From positions 1 to 6,928 of the forward strand of contig SFEG01000038.1 of the NCBI GenBank assembly GCA_004558025.1: a stretch of 6,928 nucleotides of DNA, written 5' to 3'. The notes below the pieces were generated by a model, which saw only the letters and a program-made list of their open reading frames with translations, searched no databases and had not been told where the DNA came from. Origin of the DNA: Clostridiales bacterium (lineage in GTDB: Bacteria; Bacillota; Clostridia; Oscillospirales; Oscillospiraceae). Both the position numbers and the translations under genes were made by a program. Position 1 is the stretch's first letter; the number at the start of each line of letters is the position of its first letter. Of this stretch, positions 1-6,200 are shown one piece after another.

Positions 1-3000
1 CTCGGCGCGGCATCGGTCGTGAATATGCTCAAGGGCAAGGGCGTTAAGGCTGAGGAAATAAAGTGGTCGGGCATCGAGGCGTTCCTCGACGGCAAGAAGT
101 CCGTCACCAAAGCTGAGCTCTTGCAGTTCGTGCGTGACAACCAGCTTCAGATAGACACCGTTCAGCTCGGCGGGGAGCAAGCGGCAGCAAATGTAATACC
201 GACCGTGCAGGACGGCATTACCTACCTCGACGGCAACGGCAACGAAACCGACCCGTCCGTGACGGACTATATCGTACTTGCCGACGACAACGGCACGGAA
301 TTTGCACGTTTTGAGCGCTACGGCGAGGAATGGGTAGACTCTGATACCGGGGAGGTCGCAGGTGAGGATATCCGCGATTTTGTGTTCGACCGGCCCGAGG
401 GCTACAACGCCCGTATCGAAGAAATATACACCGAAGCCCAAGATGACGTGCCCGACACTCACTGGGAGCAGTACTCACTCGACGGCGGCCAGAACTACCG
501 CGAGCTGCTGTACACGATGCCGGACAACACCTACAGCAATCAGGCGATGGAAGTACACTGGGGACGCTCAGGTGTGCTCGCCCATGCGCGTGTGCAGGAC
601 TTCGTGAACGCCGAGGGTAAGAGCGTTCTGTTCATCGAGGAGATACAGTCCGACTGGCACAACGCAGGCCAGAAGGAGGGCTACAACGACCCCGCGGAAA
701 CCGAGGCCGAGTATAAGCGCCTGCAAAAGCGGGTGCTCGATGTGGACGCCGAGCTCGATACAGACCCTGAGCTCGCGGAGATCGTGCGAAAGCTCGCGGT
801 CCTCCGTGGTGACAACAATCCTGAATACGCCAAGAATTTCCTCGCATCAACCGCAGGTCTCAGCAACGCATTCGTAGAGGCCGTATTTTCCAGCGCAGAT
901 CCCGCGGCACGAGCGCAGATGTACGACTCTACTATCGTAGCGTATGCCGACGAGGAGATACCGCAGCTTACTCTTGAGGGGCAGCGGCAGGTACAGGCCG
1001 ACGCGGACGTTGTGCGAGCATGGCAGAGACGGTGGACTGACGCCAACGTTGAGCTGAGGGAGTACAAGTGGGCTATGGAACGCGGGCTGACACCGGATGC
1101 ACCGTTCCGCAACAGCTACACGGACTTCGTGCTCAAGAACCTCATCCGCGATGCGGCGGAGCAGGGCTACGACATGATCGCGTGGACGACCGCTGCGCAG
1201 CAGGAGGCGCGTTGGAGCAGTGAGTTTGCCGAGGGCTATCGCATAGAGTATGATCAGGACATACCGAGCTTCCTCAAGAAGTACGGCAAGCAGTGGGGCG
1301 CAAAGGTAGGGTACACTCTTATCGGACGCGACCTCACGGACACGAGCGCGTACCGTGACGGCGGCATGGAAGCCGTCATGACTATAGCCGCGAACACCGC
1401 GGACGAGACTGGCAGCCTCAACTCAACGATGCACGTCGTACACAGCATGGATATCACGGATGCTATGCGCGAGTCGGTGCTGTACGACGGTCAGCCGCGG
1501 TTCAGTCTCAAGGACAGCTCCGAGAATGTGACCCCCGATGACGCAACGGCGCAGCTGTTCTCTGAGCGCAACGCCATACGATTGTCCGTTACTCCGGGGC
1601 TTACTCTTGACCAGTGGGTACAGCGCACAGCCGATAGATGGAAAGCCTCCAAGGTGCGCACCAACACGTTCCGGAACTCCGGCTTCTTCACTCGTACCGA
1701 GCTACAGATGGAGGGGCTGACCGAGAAAGACCTCGGCTATGAGCCTATCAGCGAACAGGAGAGCATGGCTCGTGCACGGCAGAGGCTTGAGTCTGATTAC
1801 GTGGGGACTCGCGATGATCTGCTTAACTCCGAGGGCGTGTGGAAGGGCGAGAGCCTTGACGCGGCTATGGGCATCTTTGCAAACGAGATCGCAAACGCCC
1901 GCGAGACCGGCAACTACAGCGAGGTCATCAAGTGGGCACAGCGAATAAGGGAACGCGGTACCGAGGCTGGTCAGATGGTTCAGGCATTCGCCAAGTACAC
2001 ACGCACTCCAGAGGGCGCACTCGTCGAGGCGACGAGGGATTTGGACAACGCACTCAGAGACGGGCAGATAGACCAGAGGCAGCGCGACGACCTTCTGAAG
2101 CGTCTGAGCAAGTTCACCGAAACACTCGACGCTATACAGGCCGACGACAAGAACGCCTTGATAGACCTCATCGTCAAGCAGGCACAGCAGCGTAACACAC
2201 CCGTGTCCGATAAGACGATGGCTGCTATGCGGGCAGACACAACCCAGTTTCAGTTCCTATACGACACCGCGCTTGCGCAGTTCTCGCAGATAGCCAAGGA
2301 CTACGCCAAAACCAGCTTCGGGCGCAAAGTTGCGACGTTCCAGACGCTGTCGCATTTGCTGAATGCCCGCACAGCGCTGCGCAACCTCGGCTCGAATAAC
2401 ATCTTCACGCTGGTTGATACCGTTGCCTCCGACGTCGCGATGCTGCCCGACCTGCTGATGAGCACTATTACGGGCAAGCGCACGGTCGGACTCGACCGCA
2501 GCCGTCTGTCGGCCGCAGCGCGTGAGGGCGCACAAGAGGCACGTAACCGGTCGCGCATCGAGGTTGCGCTTGACGTAGCACCTGCGACCGCGAAGGACAA
2601 ATACGGCACATCGCGCCGCACGTTCAAGATGGCGGGCGGTAAGTTCGATCAGGCCATGTCCACCGCCGAGAAAGCGCTGGGCTTTGAGCTCAACTACACC
2701 GACGAGTCCGCTAAGGGCGCTATCCGTGCGCAGGTAATGCAGAGCCTCAAACCCTACGTGGATGACGGTACTCTGACAGAGGTCGAGGCACAGCAGTTCG
2801 CCGAGGACGAGGCGCTGTACAGGACGTTCCAAGACGATACTGCCGTCTCGACTATACTCGGCGAGGTAAAGAAGGCGCTAAACGTTGTGGGCTTCGGTGA
2901 CGGCAAGCCCTTGGTAGCCGGTCGGGCGCTTAAAACACACGACTTCGGCCTCGGCGATATCGTCGTCAAGTACACGCAGGTTCCGGGCGCACTTTTCACA

Positions 3001-4662
3001 AGGGCCTACGAGTTCTCGCCGCTGGGCTATGCCAAGGCTGTGGTCAATCTGCATGATATGTTCAAGGCACGGCAGGAGCTCAACAGCCGCACCGATCTAT
3101 CGGACAAGCAGAGGGCAGAGCTACAGACCGAGCAGAACAAGGCGCAGCGCAGAGCCGCGCTGTTCATGGGCCGTGCGACTACGGGCACAGGGCTTATAGC
3201 GTTCTTCGCGTCAATGGCCGCAGCCGGACTTCTGAGCCGAGGCGACGACGAGGACGACCCCGATGCAAAGGCACTCCGCGCCGCAATGGGCGTGAGCGGA
3301 ACACAGATCAACATGCCCGCACTCGGCAGATGGATCGCGGGGGGCAGCACGAAATGGCAGGAGGGCGACGCACTGGCCAGCCTCGACTTCCTTGAGCCGC
3401 TCAACTCGCTCATGGCGATGGGTACTCTGGTCGCAAAAAGCGACGAGGGTGTTTCGGTCGGGAAGATCGCGGCACAATCGCTGCCGGTGCTGTTCAACGC
3501 GTTCAGTGAACTGTCGGTCATGCAGACCCTCGGCACAATAGTTGACACCGCGACTTATTATACGCCCGAGAGCGGCGTGGGTCTCGACAACGAGGACATC
3601 GACAAGATAGCCACCGTCGGGCTCAACGTGGCGCTCAGCGGCGTTACAGGCTTCGTGCCCGCGCCCGTGCGTCAGACCGCGCAGGCGCTCGACAGCTCGA
3701 ACCGTGATGCGTATGGCGAGCGCGGGCTGTGGGCTAAGACGGCGGCGCAGCTCAAGAACACTATCCCGTTCCTGCGCGAGACGCTGCCCGAGAAGCAAAC
3801 AGGCTTCGGCGAGCCTAAGCCCACGGAGGACGCTCTGCTCCGCGCTGTGAACGCCTTTGCCATGCCGGGCATGATATCTACCTACAAGCCCAGCAGCGCC
3901 GCAGACGAGCTTGCAGAGGTCTATAACGCAACGGATATAGCCAACGTATACCCCGACCGCAACGCGCCGTACAAGGTTTCTCAGGGCTCGGGACGGGATA
4001 AGGTTGATTATCAGCTTACCGCCGACGAGCGCGAGACATACCTGCGCACAAGAGGTCAACTGTCCAAGCAGCTTATCGAGGCCGCGCAGGCGTCGGATGC
4101 GTATCAGGCCGCGGACGAGTTCACACGGGCGGATATGCTTATAGAGGCTAAGAACTATGCCAACTACGTTGCAAAGAAAAACTTCTTTGAGACGCGGGGC
4201 ATAGACTTCAACACCAATGCGACCTACGAGAACTATGGTGATATGCTTAAGTCGGGCGTTGACCTGTCCTCGTATCTCGCGTTCAATGCCTCAAACAACG
4301 CACTTGAGGCCGACTTGGACGAGGACGGCGATGCTATCTCCGGCACGAAGAAGGCTAAGACTCTCGACCTTATCGCCGAGCAGAGCCTGTCCACTGAGCA
4401 GAAAGAGGCTCTTTATTTCAAGGCATACCCCAATGAGCGGTCGGACTACGACGCATTAGATATCGGTTTCGACTCGTATCTCACATACTCAAGAGCGATG
4501 TGTACGATGACGGGCGACAAGGACGCTAACGGCAAGACCATCTCCGGCTCAAAGAAGGAAAAAGTGGTTAGGCTGATTAGCTCGCTTGACATTTCCGACG
4601 AGGCGAAGACCCGGCTGTACCTCAGTAACGGGTATTCTTCCCGAACGATGCCCGGTTGGTGA
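1..4662 (+). CDS. Large phage polyvalent protein, probable ejected virion protein (5'-partial)
   Basis: The frame is open at the left edge (codons L-G-A-A-S-V precede the GTG at 19), so the true start lies upstream. What remains is 1553 codons ending in TGA. Residues below count from the GTG at 19. Residues 2-46 (KGKGVKAEEIKWSGIEAFL and following) are the conserved polyvalent-protein motif that couples a 'KAEE..W.G' helix to a 'K..VTKAEL..F' helix. Residues 180-214 (HWG..GVLAHAR, then FIEEIQSDWH) and 359-399 (PDAPFRNSYTDFVLKNLIRD, then YDMIAWTTAAQQ) are further motifs I recognise from large polyvalent phage proteins, ending in MDITDAMRESVLYDGQPRFS. Residues 640-665 (RERGTEAGQMVQA..TPEG) and 780-822 (NARTALRNLGSN..TGKRT) belong to long helical regions shared by that group. 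A hydrophobic helix lies at about 1053-1073. Residues 1328-1350 (VDYQLTADERETYLRTRGQL) and two copies of a DxDx(D/N)G repeat close the protein. No catalytic site is recognised. The virion-ejection role is inferred from this family. A hairpin terminator follows the stop. Confidence 0.85.
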   Translation, partial: LGAASVVNMLKGKGVKAEEIKWSGIEAFLDGKKSVTKAELLQFVRDNQLQIDTVQLGGEQAAANVIPTVQDGITYLDGNGNETDPSVTDYIVLADDNGTEFARFERYGEEWVDSDTGEVAGEDIRDFVFDRPEGYNARIEEIYTEAQDDVPDTHWEQYSLDGGQNYRELLYTMPDNTYSNQAMEVHWGRSGVLAHARVQDFVNAEGKSVLFIEEIQSDWHNAGQKEGYNDPAETEAEYKRLQKRVLDVDAELDTDPELAEIVRKLAVLRGDNNPEYAKNFLASTAGLSNAFVEAVFSSADPAARAQMYDSTIVAYADEEIPQLTLEGQRQVQADADVVRAWQRRWTDANVELREYKWAMERGLTPDAPFRNSYTDFVLKNLIRDAAEQGYDMIAWTTAAQQEARWSSEFAEGYRIEYDQDIPSFLKKYGKQWGAKVGYTLIGRDLTDTSAYRDGGMEAVMTIAANTADETGSLNSTMHVVHSMDITDAMRESVLYDGQPRFSLKDSSENVTPDDATAQLFSERNAIRLSVTPGLTLDQWVQRTADRWKASKVRTNTFRNSGFFTRTELQMEGLTEKDLGYEPISEQESMARARQRLESDYVGTRDDLLNSEGVWKGESLDAAMGIFANEIANARETGNYSEVIKWAQRIRERGTEAGQMVQAFAKYTRTPEGALVEATRDLDNALRDGQIDQRQRDDLLKRLSKFTETLDAIQADDKNALIDLIVKQAQQRNTPVSDKTMAAMRADTTQFQFLYDTALAQFSQIAKDYAKTSFGRKVATFQTLSHLLNARTALRNLGSNNIFTLVDTVASDVAMLPDLLMSTITGKRTVGLDRSRLSAAAREGAQEARNRSRIEVALDVAPATAKDKYGTSRRTFKMAGGKFDQAMSTAEKALGFELNYTDESAKGAIRAQVMQSLKPYVDDGTLTEVEAQQFAEDEALYRTFQDDTAVSTILGEVKKALNVVGFGDGKPLVAGRALKTHDFGLGDIVVKYTQVPGALFTRAYEFSPLGYAKAVVNLHDMFKARQELNSRTDLSDKQRAELQTEQNKAQRRAALFMGRATTGTGLIAFFASMAAAGLLSRGDDEDDPDAKALRAAMGVSGTQINMPALGRWIAGGSTKWQEGDALASLDFLEPLNSLMAMGTLVAKSDEGVSVGKIAAQSLPVLFNAFSELSVMQTLGTIVDTATYYTPESGVGLDNEDIDKIATVGLNVALSGVTGFVPAPVRQTAQALDSSNRDAYGERGLWAKTAAQLKNTIPFLRETLPEKQTGFGEPKPTEDALLRAVNAFAMPGMISTYKPSSAADELAEVYNATDIANVYPDRNAPYKVSQGSGRDKVDYQLTADERETYLRTRGQLSKQLIEAAQASDAYQAADEFTRADMLIEAKNYANYVAKKNFFETRGIDFNTNATYENYGDMLKSGVDLSSYLAFNASNNALEADLDEDGDAISGTKKAKTLDLIAEQSLSTEQKEALYFKAYPNERSDYDALDIGFDSYLTYSRAMCTMTGDKDANGKTISGSKKEKVVRLISSLDISDEAKTRLYLSNGYSSRTMPGW
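3175..3237 (+). other. Predicted hydrophobic/transmembrane helix in the large protein
   Basis: This stretch encodes RATTGTGLIAFFASMAAAG followed by LLSR (residues about 1053-1073 from the GTG at 19). It is about 18 uncharged residues between a basic segment (KAQRRAALFMGR) and a strongly acidic one (RGDDEDDPDAK). The charge asymmetry fits a single membrane-spanning or membrane-inserting helix. Such helices are common in virion proteins that are ejected and act at the host membrane, but it could also be a buried Ala/Gly-rich helix. No signal peptide is associated with it. Confidence 0.5.
4270..4638 (+). repeat. Two tandem protein repeats with a DxDx(D/N)G loop at the large protein's C-terminus
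   Basis: Repeat A (4270-4431) and repeat B (4474-4638) encode related segments offset by exactly 68 residues. Each starts with SYL. Each then has the loop D-x-D-x-(D/N)-G-x-x-I-S-G-(T/S)-K-K-x-K: DLDEDGDAISGTKKAK in A and DKDANGKTISGSKKEK in B. A helix follows, of the form L-I-x(3)-L-(S/D)-(T/I)-(E/S) then EALYFKAYP in A or KTRLYLSNGY in B. The acidic loop resembles a calcium-binding EF-hand or dockerin loop, but the Ile lies one residue later than in a canonical EF-hand. The same 'DKD..GKTISGSKK' style ending is familiar from other Firmicutes phage virion proteins. A metal-binding or docking role is inference. Confidence 0.75.
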
Positions 4663-4670
4663 GATAACAC

Positions 4671-4712
4671 AAAAGCCACCTGAGAGCTTTACGCTCTTGG
4701 GTGGCGACTTTT
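4671..4712 (+). terminator. Hairpin terminator of the large virion gene
   Basis: A 13-bp stem (4675-4687 pairing with 4693-4705, including two adjacent G-U wobbles) encloses the 5-nt loop TTTAC. It starts 13 bases after the TGA stop. The stem is flanked by AAAA on the left and GACTTTT on the right, so the T run is short and two to three bases away from the stem. It is plausible as a rho-independent terminator for the plus strand. The A run on the left could let it act weakly for minus-strand transcription too. Confidence 0.7.
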
Positions 4713-4754
4713 AAAACTGTAGGGGGCTTTAATGACTGCGGCCATTAAAGAGTT

Positions 4755-4789
4755 CTGTCATAAAGTTGTCGTAAATTTTGTCGTAAAAT
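4755..4789 (+). repeat. Left arm-type integrase sites: tandem TTGTCGTAAA repeats
   Basis: Two perfect copies of TTGTCGTAAA start at 4766 and 4778 (12-bp spacing). A weaker copy, CTGTCATAAA (8 of 10 matches), starts at 4755. The 25-bp block 4765-4789 is repeated without a mismatch at 4996-5020. Short tandem direct repeats at about one helical turn, found on both sides of the core, are what integrase arm-binding domains of the lambda and Tn916 type recognise. Assignment as arm sites is inference from this layout. Confidence 0.65.
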
Positions 4790-4884
4790 GCGCGGTTAAG
4801 ATGGGATTTTTGAGGTTAATACTTAACCAGATTAAGGCAAACGCAACCACGCACAAGAACCCGCAAAGCATTGATAAACAAAGA

Positions 4885-4915
4885 AAATCCCGCAGTTTCA
4901 ATAACTACGGGATTT
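4885..4915 (-). terminator. Minus-strand rho-independent terminator behind the tRNA-like core
   Basis: The inverted repeat has arms AAATCCCG and CGGGATTT, extended by AGTT/AACT past one C-A mismatch, with the loop TCAAT. Read on the minus strand it is followed directly by TTTTCTTTGTTT, a good T tract. It lies 9 bases after the CCA of the tRNA-Gly-like fragment and 64 bases after the integrase stop. In the form seen here it should end integrase transcription. After integration it would stand just behind the host tRNA-Gly and could terminate that gene. Confidence 0.8.
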
Positions 4916-4924
4916 GCCATATAT

Positions 4925-4952
4925 TGGAGCGGATGACGGGAATCGAACCCGC
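4925..4952 (-). other. tRNA-Gly 3'-end fragment, putative attachment core
   Basis: Read on the minus strand, this is a T stem-loop (GCGGG, TTCGATT, CCCGT), the 3' acceptor strand CATCCGC, discriminator T and CCA. That is 28 nt, exactly the 3' end of a tRNA. The acceptor strand predicts a partner GCGGATG, and U73 with that acceptor fits bacterial tRNA-Gly. The D arm, anticodon arm and GCGGATG are missing: the preceding minus-strand sequence (to about 4990) is not tRNA-like. It is therefore a fragment, as expected for a phage that integrates into the 3' end of tRNA-Gly and restores it. The identity as Gly is a strong inference from the acceptor and discriminator. Confidence 0.8.
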
Positions 4953-4979
4953 CTTACGTTCCCGAAGGGCATTGATAAA

Positions 4980-6113
4980 TCAGGCTTTTTTCGATGTTGT
5001 CGTAAATTTTGTCGTAAAATCGTAATACCGGCGCATCTTTTCAACGTCCGCAGCGCTGTCAGCCTGAGCCAATTTGATATATACGTTGTGGACAGTTTGG
5101 GTGTTCGACCAGCCGCCGACGCGCATGGTTTGATGTTCAGACCAGCCCAAATGATAGGCCAACGACGCAAAAGAACGACGCAGCCCGTGTACGCCGACTC
5201 GCGGCAGCCCTGCTTTATCGCAGGCGCGGTTTATTTGAACGTACAGGACATTCGGAGATGGATAATGCAGGAACGGCGTATTAGCATCACCGCCATTCGC
5301 TTCTATCAACTCCGCAAGGCGGGGTATCATAATAGGCACTTCGCGACGCGATGAGGTGTTTTTATTTTCCTCTTTACGTACAAGCGCATTATCCTCATCC
5401 AAGACGGCGCTTCCCTCCACGAGTATAGTTTGCCCATTGATCTTATCCGGTGTCACAGCGAGCAGCTCAGAGCGGCGCAAGCCGTGCAGGGCAAACAACG
5501 CGCCCATTTCACCGGGCTCGTCCCGTATCGCGTCGAGAAAAAGCTTGATCTGTTCAAAGTCAAGCCACGATAATTCGTTTCGGATAACTTGGGGTATTGC
5601 TACGTCGGCTTGTATGCCGTTTTCGGCAAGGACAGTACGCACTAATCCCCATTCATTTTTTAACGTCTTAGCTTTTACACGCCGTGCTTCGTCGTTTATC
5701 GCGGCTTGCCAACTGCTGACCGAGGATATATCGGTGTCCATAATACCGGGGAACGCGTTGCGCTGAATAATACGATACCCCCGCACGGTCGCCGGAGATA
5801 AAATGTTATCCCTCGTTTCTATGTATTTGTCGATTGCCTGTCGCAGGGTTAATCCCCTCGCGCTTTTGACGGACGAGATGAGCCCCGCCCGAATTGCGAG
5901 CGCCTTTGCCCTCGCTGCGGCCTCGGTGTCCTCGATAACGGTCACGCCCTCACGGCGAAGATCAACATACCACTTCTGCCCACGCTTACGCGGCGTGGGT
6001 ATTTTTATTTCGCCTTTCTTTTTGCGCTCACGCTGAAGCTTTTCGCCGCAGTAGCAGCAGTATACGGGATGAAGTTCATCCGGTATATCGGCTTTGCATT
6101 TTTTGCACTTCAT
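4980..6113 (-). CDS. int: Tyrosine-type site-specific integrase with N-terminal zinc ribbon
   Basis: This gene encodes 377 residues, a usual size for a phage tyrosine recombinase. It would integrate and excise the phage at the adjacent attachment site. Residues 3-22 hold a zinc ribbon (CKKC, then CCYC: Cys3, Cys6, Cys19, Cys22). Residues about 41-80 (GQKWYVDLRR..., then TEAAARAKALAIRAG) look like the arm-binding domain of Tn916-type integrases. Residues about 88-170 form the core-binding helical domain. The catalytic domain shows Arg213 in LHGLRRSELL, a likely Lys251 in KNTSSRREVPI, His309/Arg312 in VHGLRRSF, Trp335 in GGWSNTQT (the position often held by His, and Trp in Cre), and the nucleophile Tyr345 in VHNVYIK. 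The frame extends upstream to a GTG at 6173, but the ATG at 6113 has AAGGAG four bases before it and begins with the zinc ribbon, so it is preferred. The last codons overlap the right arm repeats. Confidence 0.96.
   Translation of the reverse strand: MKCKKCKADIPDELHPVYCCYCGEKLQRERKKKGEIKIPTPRKRGQKWYVDLRREGVTVIEDTEAAARAKALAIRAGLISSVKSARGLTLRQAIDKYIETRDNILSPATVRGYRIIQRNAFPGIMDTDISSVSSWQAAINDEARRVKAKTLKNEWGLVRTVLAENGIQADVAIPQVIRNELSWLDFEQIKLFLDAIRDEPGEMGALFALHGLRRSELLAVTPDKINGQTILVEGSAVLDEDNALVRKEENKNTSSRREVPIMIPRLAELIEANGGDANTPFLHYPSPNVLYVQINRACDKAGLPRVGVHGLRRSFASLAYHLGWSEHQTMRVGGWSNTQTVHNVYIKLAQADSAADVEKMRRYYDFTTKFTTTSKKA
4996..5020 (+). repeat. Right arm-type integrase sites inside the integrase 3' end
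   Basis: This is a perfect copy of the 25-bp block at 4765-4789. It contains TTGTCGTAAA at 4997 and 5009, with an extra TCGTAA at 5020. It lies in the last codons of the integrase, where it encodes the Phe/Thr-rich tail DFTTKFTTT. The downstream residues SKKA and stop are not part of the repeat. Because the repeat is non-coding on the left and coding on the right, a DNA-binding role explains the conservation better than a protein role. Confidence 0.65.
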
Positions 6114-6117
6114 TATT

Positions 6118-6123
6118 CTCCTT
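6118..6123 (-). promoter_or_regulatory. Ribosome binding site of the integrase
   Basis: On the minus strand AAGGAG is followed by AATA and the ATG at 6113. It decides the start against the upstream in-frame GTG at 6173, which has no comparable site in front of it. Confidence 0.8.
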
Positions 6124-6135
6124 AACCCCCTTAGA

Positions 6136-6183
6136 TATTCGCCGAAAATAATTTTATAGCGAATAATGCCCACAGAAGGGGCA
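6136..6183 (-). promoter_or_regulatory. Paired small inverted repeats between membrane-protein gene and integrase
   Basis: The 87-bp gap upstream of the integrase holds two inverted repeats. TATTCGC (6136-6142) pairs with GCGAATA (6159-6165). TGCCC (6167-6171) pairs with GGGCA (6179-6183). Between the first pair, on the minus strand, lies TATAAAAT (6158-6151), a possible -10 element about 40 bases before the integrase ATG, but no good -35 stands at the right distance. This could be a weak, regulated integrase promoter with an operator, or an RNA structure in a two-gene transcript. Confidence 0.35.
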
Positions 6184-6200
6184 TCTGTTACAAGCCCTGC

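Larger units (their letters stand above)
4868..4979 (+). repeat. Short direct repeat GCATTGATAAA flanking core and terminator
   Basis: The 11-bp sequence GCATTGATAAA occurs at 4868-4878, beside the T tract of the minus-strand terminator, and again at 4969-4979, directly next to the integrase stop codon. The copies are 101 bp apart in the same orientation and bracket the tRNA-like core. They could be accessory protein sites (excisionase or host factor) or a trace of an old recombination. An 11-bp match in a short A/T-rich region could also be chance. Confidence 0.35.
4755..5020. other. attP: Putative phage attachment site (attP): arm repeats flanking a tRNA-Gly-like core
   Basis: Three elements lie in the arrangement expected of a tyrosine-integrase attP. 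On the left are tandem repeats (4755-4789). In the middle is a 28-bp tRNA 3'-end fragment (4925-4952). On the right is an identical pair of tandem repeats (4996-5020), just inside the 3' end of the adjacent integrase gene. The 25-bp arm blocks are identical and in the same orientation. The core is 135 bp from the left block and 43 bp from the right block. Phage coding sequence lies on both sides, so this is not a host-phage junction as seen here. Two related phages integrated in tandem at one tRNA would give a similar picture and cannot be excluded. Confidence 0.7.

Noticed and set aside
2257..2832. Minus-strand open frame (191 codons) opposite the virion gene
   Set aside because: It is a shadow frame for the same reason, with no convincing start site or domain.
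3211..4059. Long minus-strand open frame (282 codons) opposite the virion gene
   Set aside because: It is a shadow of a G+C-rich coding strand. The plus strand shows clear family motifs here, and the minus translation is Arg/His/Cys-rich without any recognisable domain.
4294..4326. Canonical EF-hand calcium site
   Set aside because: The DxDxDG start fits, but the hydrophobic Ile is at position 9 instead of 8 and the final Glu is missing, so only a calcium-loop-like motif is claimed.
4758..4871. Minus-strand 37-codon hydrophobic frame ending in FTTKFTTTL, like the integrase tail
   Set aside because: There is no ribosome binding site, it lies behind a terminator, and the likeness to the int tail is fully explained by the shared 25-bp DNA repeat. 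It is not evidence of a broken second integrase, since no further integrase similarity is seen upstream of it.
4925..4990. Complete tRNA gene
   Set aside because: Only the T arm, 3' acceptor strand and CCA are present. The required 5' GCGGATG, D arm and anticodon arm are not found.
4732..5025. Plus-strand frame of 97 codons with ATG and an AGGGGG-like site upstream
   Set aside because: It runs through both repeat blocks, the terminator, the antisense of the tRNA fragment and the end of int. Its ERMTGIEPA segment is the well-known false translation of antisense tRNA 3' ends. The possible ribosome binding site is the only point in favour.
4914..5354. Plus-strand frame of 146 codons beginning near the tRNA fragment
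   Set aside because: It is antisense to int, and its DDGNRTRL segment is another typical false translation of an antisense tRNA end.
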